From assembly GCA_020425485.1 (NCBI GenBank), contig JAGQRL010000337.1:1-16000 (forward strand): DNA of 16,000 nt, written 5' to 3'. Under the pieces are notes generated by a model. It was not told the DNA's origin. It saw only the letters and a list, made by a program, of their open reading frames with translations, and made no database searches. Made by a program: the position numbers and the translations under genes. Of this stretch, positions 7,202 to 13,565 are shown in pieces (within the stretch, counting starts at the first letter, position 1; the number at the start of each line of letters is the position of its first letter). The DNA comes from Rhodospirillaceae bacterium (lineage in GTDB: Bacteria; Pseudomonadota; Alphaproteobacteria; DSM-16000; Inquilinaceae).

Positions 7202-8320
7202 CTACCCGGCCAGGGCCGCGGCGGGGTCGACGCAGGGGTAGCCGAGCGCATCTGCCACCGCCCGGTAGGTCACCTTGCCCTGGCAGACGTTCAGCCCTTC
7301 GCGGAAACCGGGATTGGCGGTAAGGGCGGCCTTGTAGCCCTTGTCCGCCAGCGCCAGCCCATAGGGCAGCGTGACGTTGTTGAGCGCGTAGGTGGAGGTG
7401 TTGGGCACCGCCCCCGGCATGTTGGCCACGCAGTAGTGCACCACCCCGTCGACGATATAGGTGGGCTCGGCATGGGTGGTCGGCCGCGAGGTTTCGAAGC
7501 AGCCGCCCTGGTCGATGGCGACGTCCACCAGCACCGATCCCGGCCGCATCGCCGTCACCATGGCGGCCGTCACCAGCTTCGGCGCACCGGCCCCGGCCAC
7601 CAGCACCGCACCCACCACCATGTCCGCCTGCACCACCAGGTCTTCCAGGGCAGCACGGGTGGAGTAGACGGTCTTCAGCGCCGATCCGAAGCGCTGGGAC
7701 AGCCGCCCGAGCACGTCGACGCTGCGGTCCAGCACGGTCACGTCGGCGCCCATGCCGAGCGCCATCTGGATGGCGTTCTCGCCGACCACGCCACCGCCGA
7801 TCACCACCACCTTGGCCGGCGCCACGCCGGGCACGCCGCCCAGCAGGATGCCCTTGCCGCCATGCGCCCGTTCCAAAGCATAGGCCCCGGCCTGGATCGA
7901 CAGGCGCCCCGCCACCTGGGACATGGGCGCCAGCAGCGGCAGGTGGCCGTGGCCATCGGTCACCGTTTCGTAAGCGACGCAGACGGCGCCGCTGTCCACC
8001 AGGTCGCGGGTCTGCGCCGGATCGGGCGCCAGGTGCAGGTAGGTGAACAGGATCTGGCCTTCGCGCAACATCCTGCGCTCCACCGCCTGCGGCTCTTTCA
8101 CCTTCACCACCATGTCCGCCCGCTCGAACACCTCCGCGGCCGTTTGGGCGATCTCCGCCCCCACGGCGCGATAGGCATCGTCATCGCAGCCGATGCCGCC
8201 GCCCGCCCCGGTCTCCACCAGAACGTCGTGGCCATGGGCCTTGAATTCCTTGGCACTGTCCGGTGTCAGCCCGACCCGGTATTCGTGGACCTTGATCTCC
8301 TTCGGCACACCGATGCGCAT
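7202..8320 (-). CDS. ald: Alanine dehydrogenase
   Basis: A 372-residue enzyme that matches alanine dehydrogenase in length and landmarks. The start MRIGVPKEIKVHEYRVGLTP is the family N-terminus with R15. K75 (VVKVKEP) and H96 (FTYLHLAPD) sit at the positions of the catalytic lysine and histidine. The NAD-binding motif VVVIGGGVVGENA is central, and VDVAIDQGGCFETSRPTTH carries the conserved aspartate. The enzyme interconverts L-alanine plus NAD+ with pyruvate, ammonium and NADH in the cytoplasm, usually for alanine catabolism. The start at 8320 follows a G-rich, moderate ribosome binding site. It is divergent from an Lrp-family regulator gene, the known ald/aldR-type arrangement, so alanine-responsive control is likely. 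No missing catalytic residues were seen. Confidence 0.96.
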   Translation of the reverse strand: MRIGVPKEIKVHEYRVGLTPDSAKEFKAHGHDVLVETGAGGGIGCDDDAYRAVGAEIAQTAAEVFERADMVVKVKEPQAVERRMLREGQILFTYLHLAPDPAQTRDLVDSGAVCVAYETVTDGHGHLPLLAPMSQVAGRLSIQAGAYALERAHGGKGILLGGVPGVAPAKVVVIGGGVVGENAIQMALGMGADVTVLDRSVDVLGRLSQRFGSALKTVYSTRAALEDLVVQADMVVGAVLVAGAGAPKLVTAAMVTAMRPGSVLVDVAIDQGGCFETSRPTTHAEPTYIVDGVVHYCVANMPGAVPNTSTYALNNVTLPYGLALADKGYKAALTANPGFREGLNVCQGKVTYRAVADALGYPCVDPAAALAG

Positions 8321-8477
8321 GGTTTCCCCCCAAGGCTTTGTCGTTTGCGGGCGTCTCGGCCCGTCGCAGCAAAAATAGCGCCGAAGGGTCCGGCAGGTCT
8401 TTGCGAAGATCGGCCGCAGGGGGATGGGCAATCGCAGGATCTTGCGCGAGAAGGCCGATTGGCAGAACAATCTGCAC
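8321..8477. promoter_or_regulatory. Divergent promoter region of ald and its Lrp-type regulator
   Basis: A 157-base intergenic region between divergent genes. It contains an inverted pair, AAGATC at 8406-8411 and GATCTT at 8438-8443, spaced 32 bases apart, close to three helical turns. That spacing would suit an Lrp-type octamer. No strong -35/-10 pair stands out. The operator assignment is inferred. Confidence 0.45.
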
Positions 8478-8936
8478 ATGATCGACATGGATGGCGTGGA
8501 TCGTAAGATCCTCAACCTGTTGCAGGCGGATGGCCGCATGACCAACGCCGACCTGGCCGAGCGCATCCACCTGTCGCCGTCGGCCTGCCTCCGGCGCGTG
8601 CGCCGGCTGGAGGACGCCGGGGTGATCGGCCACTACGCCATGATCGTCGATGAGGCCGCGGTCGGCCGCACCTGCAACGTCTTCCTGGAGGTGACGCTGA
8701 ACAGCCAGACCGAGGAAGCGCTGGCCGCGTTCGAGGACGCGGTCGTGCAGTGCGCGGACGTGATGGCCTGCTACCTGATGTCCGGCGATGCCGACTACCT
8801 GCTGCACGTGGTGGTCGCCGACACCTCGGACTATGAGCGCGTGCACAAGCTGGTGGCCCGCCTGCCCGGCCTGGCACGCACCCGCTCCAGCTTCGTGCTG
8901 CGCAAGGTGTGCCGGCGGTCGTCCATCGCGTTCTAG
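8478..8936 (+). CDS. Lrp/AsnC family transcriptional regulator (probable AldR-type)
   Basis: A 152-residue Lrp/AsnC-family protein. An N-terminal helix-turn-helix (DRKILNLLQADGRMTNADLAERIHLSPSACLRRVRRLEDAGVI) is followed by the RAM/AsnC ligand-binding domain (NVFLEVTLNSQTEEALAAFEDAV and YLMSGDADYLLHVVV). Such proteins form octameric rings that bind amino acids. Its position, divergent from alanine dehydrogenase, suggests that it activates that gene in response to alanine. The start is uncertain: ATG 8478 gives the usual N-terminus, ATG 8487 is also good, and the frame opens at 8424. No convincing ribosome binding site decides between them. The gene ends 39 bp from the convergent glycosyltransferase-like gene. 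Confidence 0.93.
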   Translation: MIDMDGVDRKILNLLQADGRMTNADLAERIHLSPSACLRRVRRLEDAGVIGHYAMIVDEAAVGRTCNVFLEVTLNSQTEEALAAFEDAVVQCADVMACYLMSGDADYLLHVVVADTSDYERVHKLVARLPGLARTRSSFVLRKVCRRSSIAF

Positions 8937-8975
8937 AGTCTTTTCGCCGTTGGCGGGGGCGGTCCCGGCGCGGCC

Positions 8976-9902
8976 TCAGCCGTTCGCGTCCAGCCCCGCG
9001 CGCCGCGACACATAGTCGATGATGAAGGCGCGCTTCTGCGCCGGGGCCGGCACATGTTCGCCGGCGTTGATGGAATGCACCCAGCCGTCCATCTCGCTGA
9101 ACACGATCTCCAGCGGCGTGCCGTCCGCCGCCTCGCCCACCGGCACGTGGTGCCAGATCTCCTCATCCTGGCTGAGCAGGCGCATGTGCGACCGGTCGAG
9201 CCGCCAATAGAGCCGCCGCCACATCATGCCGCCGGTGTCCATGCCGGAAAACCAGTCCTGCCGGAAATCGGGCTGCGCCGGGGCGACCTGCGCGAAGTCC
9301 ATCACCAGGTATCCGGGCCACAGATACCAGGGCGTGTGGCCGGACCGCATGACCCGCCCGCCGAAGCGGTGGGGCAGCACCAGCCCGAACACCGGCTGAT
9401 CGGCCACCTTCGCCGCCAGGTCGATGGGCTGCACCGGAAACAGGTCGTGATCCAGCAGGGCGACGATGCTGGGGGCCGCGGGGCGAATGACGTTGCGGTA
9501 GATCCAGTTGACGGCGAAGCCGTGCGACCGGCTGGGGGCGCGCGACGGGTTGGGCGGCAGCCGCACATAGGGCAAGTCCAGCGCGGTGCAAACGGCGCGG
9601 ATTTCCGCCGCCGCGTCCGGGTTCGACGAGTTGTCGCCGACCGCATAGACCATGTCCGGCAGGTGCCGCCGGCAGGCCCGCGCCTGCAGCTCGATCGCCC
9701 AGGGCGCATTGAAGGCCACGATCACGCCGGCCGTCCGTCCCGCGATGGCCTGGCGCACATGCGCCACCTCCGCCGGGTCGGCCGCCGGTTTGCGGCTGTA
9801 CCAGGCGTCGACGGCGCTGCGCACCGCACCCTTGAAGCTGTGGGACAGCGGCCGCAGGCGCGCCCAATCCCTCCGACTGTAGGAAAAGCGCCGCGGCGCC
9901 AT
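8976..9902 (-). CDS. Putative GT-A-fold glycosyltransferase-like protein
   Basis: A 308-residue protein that I do not recognise as a named family. The central part looks like a GT-A nucleotide-sugar fold: VIVAFNAPWAIEL, then YAVGDNSSNPDAAAEIRAVC, then HGFAVNWIYRNV, then IVALLDHDLFP, where DHD could be the metal-binding DxD motif. The C-terminal half holds an unusual WFSGMDTGGMMW segment and a late EMDGWVHSINAGEH segment with histidines that might bind metal. No signal peptide or membrane span is seen, so it is probably cytoplasmic or peripheral. The start at 9902 has GAGGAG about ten bases upstream; the frame is open to 9983. It lies next to, and divergent from, a polysaccharide operon, which supports a sugar-transfer role. 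Function is inferred from fold-like motifs only. Confidence 0.7.
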   Translation of the reverse strand: MAPRRFSYSRRDWARLRPLSHSFKGAVRSAVDAWYSRKPAADPAEVAHVRQAIAGRTAGVIVAFNAPWAIELQARACRRHLPDMVYAVGDNSSNPDAAAEIRAVCTALDLPYVRLPPNPSRAPSRSHGFAVNWIYRNVIRPAAPSIVALLDHDLFPVQPIDLAAKVADQPVFGLVLPHRFGGRVMRSGHTPWYLWPGYLVMDFAQVAPAQPDFRQDWFSGMDTGGMMWRRLYWRLDRSHMRLLSQDEEIWHHVPVGEAADGTPLEIVFSEMDGWVHSINAGEHVPAPAQKRAFIIDYVSRRAGLDANG

Positions 9903-10163
9903 CGTGCCGACGCTCCTCAGTGTTCCGGGACGGGTGCAAAAGGCCGATGCGAAGGGTATTGCAGATGCAGCCCCTAGCGGCAATCAACGCGCGGGTTTAT
10001 GGCCTAGGGCCAAGACACGCCGGGGAGCTGCCCCGCCCCCGCCCAGGGTCGCCATGCCAAGCAGACGTGCCAACACCCCGCCCGACGAACCCGCCCACGT
10101 GCCGGCCAGAGACGATCGCGACGCCAATTCTCGACCGATCCTTCCGCCAGATATGCTGACCCC
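9903..10163. other. Intergenic region between divergent glycosyltransferase genes
   Basis: A 261-base gap that must hold the promoters for both flanking genes. It contains a short palindrome, TGGCC-TAG-GGCCA at 10000-10012. No convincing -35/-10 pair or known RNA was seen. An 87-codon frame spans it and ends at 10167, but it shows no protein-like pattern. Confidence 0.4.
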
Positions 10164-11246
10164 ATGAAGATTCTGTTCGTCACCAGCGGCGCCTATATTC
10201 CCGAATTCACGGGCGGCATCGAATCCACCATCCACGATATGTCCGTTCTCTTGCAGCAGCGCGGGCTCTCGCCCGGCGTGATGGCGCGCTTGCGCAAGCG
10301 CACCCTGCGCGCGCGCCTGCACGGCGCCCGCCGGCTGCTCGGCCTCGGCCAGGCCGTTCTCCGGGATACCGGGCTTGGCTATCCGGTCTACCGCATGTCG
10401 CGGCCGACGGACCGGGTCGGCGAGGTGGTGGACGCCTTCCACCCCGATGTGGCGATCGTGCAGCGCGGCCGCATTCGCCAGTTCGCCGAGGCTTTCCGCC
10501 AGGCGGGCGTGCCGGTGCTGGTCTATCTGCACCATGCCAATTTCCACCACATGAGCGACAGCTACCCGAGCGAGGGCGTGGGCTACGTGGCCAATGCCCG
10601 CTTCACGGCGGACGAGTTCGCGCGCGAAACCGGCCTGCCGGCGGACGTGCTGTTCCCCGTGGTCGACCGCACGCCCTACCTCACCGAAACCCGGGGCGAC
10701 GCCGTGCTGTTCATCAACCCCGTGGCGGTGAAGGGGCTGGAGGTGGCGCTGTACCTGGCGCAGGCGCGCCCGGATATACCCTTCATCTTCGTGGAATCCT
10801 GGCCATTGGACCGTGCGGCGTGGACAGCGCTGCAAAAGCGCACCGAAGCCTGCGCCAATATCCAGCTCATCCGCCGCACCCAGGACATGCGCAGCCTGTA
10901 TGCCCGTGCCCGCGTGCTGCTGGTGCCAAGCCAGTGGGACGAACCCTGGGGCCGCGTGGTCACCGAAGCGCAGATGAACGGCATTCCGGCCCTGGCGACC
11001 AACCGGGGCGGCCTGCCGGAATCGGTGGGAACGGGGGGCCTGCTGGTGGACGCCGATGCAGAGCCGTCTGCCTGGCTGGAAGCGCTCGGCCAGATGTGGG
11101 ATGACGCCGACACCTATGCCGCGCTGTCCACGGAAGCCAGCCACCGCTCAAGCGCCGGCGATGTCGCCCAGGATCACCTGATGGATGAGTTCCTGCGCAT
11201 CGTCGACCGGCAGATCGCCGCCACCAACCGAGGCCAGAAGGGATGA
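10164..11246 (+). CDS. Glycosyltransferase family 4 protein (GT-B fold)
   Basis: A 360-residue GT4-type glycosyltransferase. The N-terminal domain begins MKILFVTSGAYIPEFTGGIES, where GGIE is the loop that faces the acceptor. The C-terminal nucleotide-sugar domain shows LLVPSQWDEPWGRVVTEAQMNGIPALATNRGGLPE, with the paired glutamates E260 and E268 of the E-x7-E motif. Such retaining enzymes transfer a sugar from a nucleotide donor to a lipid-linked or growing glycan at the cytoplasmic face of the inner membrane. It is the first gene of a rightward operon and overlaps the next gene by 4 bp (ATGA). There is no clear ribosome binding site before its ATG. Donor and acceptor sugars cannot be inferred. 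Confidence 0.92.
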   Translation: MKILFVTSGAYIPEFTGGIESTIHDMSVLLQQRGLSPGVMARLRKRTLRARLHGARRLLGLGQAVLRDTGLGYPVYRMSRPTDRVGEVVDAFHPDVAIVQRGRIRQFAEAFRQAGVPVLVYLHHANFHHMSDSYPSEGVGYVANARFTADEFARETGLPADVLFPVVDRTPYLTETRGDAVLFINPVAVKGLEVALYLAQARPDIPFIFVESWPLDRAAWTALQKRTEACANIQLIRRTQDMRSLYARARVLLVPSQWDEPWGRVVTEAQMNGIPALATNRGGLPESVGTGGLLVDADAEPSAWLEALGQMWDDADTYAALSTEASHRSSAGDVAQDHLMDEFLRIVDRQIAATNRGQKG

Positions 11247-12442
11247 CCCCCGCAGTGACCGGCCGGCCGTTCCGCATCGTCCTCCTCTCCGCGGCGATCG
11301 CCGTGCTCCTGGGCCTGGGGTTCCTGATGCACAGGAACTACTTCTACCAGATCGCCTGGTACGTGCTGGTGCTGGCGCCGGCCGCCTTCGTCGTGCGGGT
11401 TCCCTACCTGGTGGCCCTGCTGCGCTCATGGATCGTGCTGTTCACCCTGCTCTACGCCGCGGTGTTCGCCGTCGGCGTGCTGTGGTCGCCCGATCCGACG
11501 CTCGACTGGATGTTCGGCCAGGGCTGGAAGTGCCTGAGCCTGGCCCTGTTCATGGCGATTGCGGCGACGGCCTTCGCCCGCGACGGCGGGATGGAGGCGC
11601 GGTTTGCCACCTTCTACGTGCCGGCCGCGGCCGTCGGCGGCCTCTTCGCCATCGTCCGCCATCTTGCCGACACGCCGATCGACCGCCTTTCCGGCGTCGG
11701 CCAGCTCCTGCCCACCATCATCGTCGGCCAGGCCTTCGCCATCGCCAGCCTGATCGCCACCATGGCGGCCTGGAAGTGGGTGAAGCAGCCCTACCTGCGC
11801 ATTGCCTGCCTCATCTGCGCCCTGGTGTGCGCCTTCGTCGTCCTGCTCACGCAGAGCCGCGGGCCGCTGCTGGCGCTGGGCATGGCCATCGCGGTGCTGG
11901 CCCTGGCCATGCCGGGCAAGCGGGGCCTGCGCATCCTGCTGATGCTGGCCGGCGGCGTCTGCGTGGTCGGGCTGCTGTTCGTGTTCGCCAACTGGCAGTC
12001 GCTGCTGGAGCGGTCGGACAACTACCGCTTCGAGATCTGGAGGACATACCTGCAGATGGCGCTGGAGCGGCCCTGGCTCGGCTACGGGGTGGGCGACGTG
12101 CCGGTCGAAATCGGCACCGGCCAGATGTTCGAGCACACCCACAATGCCTTCCTCACCGCCCAGATCCACGGCGGCATCACCGCCCTGATCGCCATTACCG
12201 GGCTGTTCGCTGCGTCGGCCTGGGTGGCGTGGCGGCGCTACCGGGATCACCAGGATCCGTTTGCCGGGGCGCTGCTGGTGTGCGTATTCGTCGCCTCCCA
12301 GTTCGACCGCTTCAATCTCGTCTCCAATGCCGGCTGGCAGTGGCTGACCTTCTGGTTTCCCTTCGCCATCCTGGCAGCCTATGAGCTGCGCCTTCGCGAC
12401 CCGGGAACACGGGCGGCCGGCGGAGAGCGCCGCAACGACTGA
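11243..12442 (+). CDS. O-antigen ligase / polymerase family membrane protein (Wzy_C type)
   Basis: A 399-residue polytopic membrane protein with roughly ten to twelve hydrophobic segments. A large periplasm-type loop holds YRFEIWRTYLQMALERPWLGYGVGD and then HTHNAFLTAQIHGG (H298, H300, N301), the hallmark of the WaaL/Wzy O-antigen ligase superfamily. These inner-membrane enzymes join or polymerise undecaprenyl-linked glycans on the periplasmic side. The sequence does not separate a ligase (WaaL) from a polymerase (Wzy). The start overlaps the GT4 stop by ATGA, so translation is coupled, and the next gene begins 10 bp after its stop. A stretch of basic residues forms the C-terminal tail. Confidence 0.9.
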   Translation: MTPAVTGRPFRIVLLSAAIAVLLGLGFLMHRNYFYQIAWYVLVLAPAAFVVRVPYLVALLRSWIVLFTLLYAAVFAVGVLWSPDPTLDWMFGQGWKCLSLALFMAIAATAFARDGGMEARFATFYVPAAAVGGLFAIVRHLADTPIDRLSGVGQLLPTIIVGQAFAIASLIATMAAWKWVKQPYLRIACLICALVCAFVVLLTQSRGPLLALGMAIAVLALAMPGKRGLRILLMLAGGVCVVGLLFVFANWQSLLERSDNYRFEIWRTYLQMALERPWLGYGVGDVPVEIGTGQMFEHTHNAFLTAQIHGGITALIAITGLFAASAWVAWRRYRDHQDPFAGALLVCVFVASQFDRFNLVSNAGWQWLTFWFPFAILAAYELRLRDPGTRAAGGERRND

Positions 12443-12452
12443 GGCTGCGACC

Positions 12453-13544
12453 ATGCCGCATCCCGCAACGCTCATGGCCGTGGCCGCCGCCGTCGCAGCC
12501 CTCGCCGTCGCTGGCGTGGTCCTTGCCGGCGGCTATGGTGCGCTTGCGGTCGCCTTGGCGGCTGCCGATGCCGCCCTGCTCACCGGCGTCGTGCTCCGCT
12601 ATCTGCGCGCGCGCGCCATCCTCGACCGCCCCAATGCGCGCAGCAGCCACGGCGTTGCCACCCCGCGCGGCGGCGGGCTGGGCGTGGTGCCGGTGGTGGT
12701 GGCCGGCTGGGCCATCATCGCCCTGATCGCGCCCGCCACCCTGGACCTCGCCGCCGTTCTGGCAGGGGCGACGGTGTTGGCCCTGGTAAGCTGGTTCGAC
12801 GATGTGCGCACGCTGGCCGCTGCCCCGCGCTTTGCCGTGCAACTCGCCGTCGTGGCCGTCGGCACGGCCCTGCTGCCCGGCGACGCGCTGGTGTTCCAGG
12901 GGCTGCTGCCGCTGGTCGCCGACCGGCTGCTGACGGCGCTCGCCTGGCTGTGGTTCGTCAACCTGTTCAACTTCATGGATGGGATCGACGGCATCACCGG
13001 CAGCGAGCTGGCCTCGATCGGCGGCGGGCTGGCGCTGGCCGTCTCGCTGGCCGCCCCAGCCGGACTGGCCGCGGGTGCGGACCCCGCGTTGCCGTTCTAT
13101 GCCCTGGTGCTGGCCGCTGCCGGGCTCGGCTTCCTGGTGTGGAACTGGCATCCGGCTCAGGTGTTCCTGGGCGATGTCGGCAGCGTGCCGCTGGGCTACC
13201 TCACCGGCTGGCTGCTCATCACCGCGGCCGCCATGGGCCTGTGGCCGGCAGCGGTGATCCTGCCGCTCTACTACCTGACGGACGCCACGGCGACGCTGCT
13301 GCGCCGCCTGGCGAAGGGCGAGCCGATCTTCCAGGCCCACCGCCAGCACGCCTACCAGCGGGCGGTGCAGCGCGGGCTTTCCCACAGCCAGGTGGTCTGG
13401 CGCATTGTGGCCGGCAATCTGGCGTTGATCGCCTGTGCCGCCGCGGCCACCGCCATCGGCGCCTGGGCGCTGCTGCCGGCGGGACTCGTTGTTCTGGTAT
13501 TGATCGGCCATCTGACGACTGCGGCGAGGCCGCCGGCAGCGTAG
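12453..13544 (+). CDS. WecA/MraY-superfamily undecaprenyl-phosphate sugar-1-phosphate transferase
   Basis: A 363-residue polytopic membrane protein of the polyprenyl-phosphate N-acetylhexosamine-1-phosphate transferase superfamily. Key motifs are all present: the D116-D117 pair (SWFDDVRTL), NLFNFMDGIDGI with N173, D176 and D179, FLGDVGS with D241, and the cytoplasmic HRQHAYQR loop (H296, H299). The early ARSSHGVATPRGGG segment is also typical. The enzyme starts glycan assembly by moving a sugar-1-phosphate from a UDP-sugar onto undecaprenyl phosphate. The start at 12453, ten bases after the preceding stop, has GAGG upstream; the frame is open to 12381 inside the ligase gene. It probably uses the product of the convergent dehydratase or UDP-GlcNAc; that link is inferred. 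The two genes end 21 bp apart, tail to tail. Confidence 0.93.
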   Translation: MPHPATLMAVAAAVAALAVAGVVLAGGYGALAVALAAADAALLTGVVLRYLRARAILDRPNARSSHGVATPRGGGLGVVPVVVAGWAIIALIAPATLDLAAVLAGATVLALVSWFDDVRTLAAAPRFAVQLAVVAVGTALLPGDALVFQGLLPLVADRLLTALAWLWFVNLFNFMDGIDGITGSELASIGGGLALAVSLAAPAGLAAGADPALPFYALVLAAAGLGFLVWNWHPAQVFLGDVGSVPLGYLTGWLLITAAAMGLWPAAVILPLYYLTDATATLLRRLAKGEPIFQAHRQHAYQRAVQRGLSHSQVVWRIVAGNLALIACAAAATAIGAWALLPAGLVVLVLIGHLTTAARPPAA

Positions 13545-13565
13545 GGTCTGCGGACCGGACGGCCC

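Noticed and set aside
8941..8960. TTTT-CGCC-GTT-GGCG between the convergent Lrp and glycosyltransferase-like genes
   Set aside because: The T-run precedes the stem on the + strand and reads as an A-run after it on the - strand, so it cannot serve as an intrinsic terminator in either direction.
9904..10167. 87-codon + strand frame ending on the GT4 start codon
   Set aside because: It is proline- and arginine-rich with no motif and lies in an intergenic region; the ATGA overlap is noted but does not make it a gene by itself.
13545..13556. GGTC-TGCG-GACC in the 21-bp gap between the convergent transferase and dehydratase genes
   Set aside because: A four-bp stem with no U-run is too weak to call a terminator.
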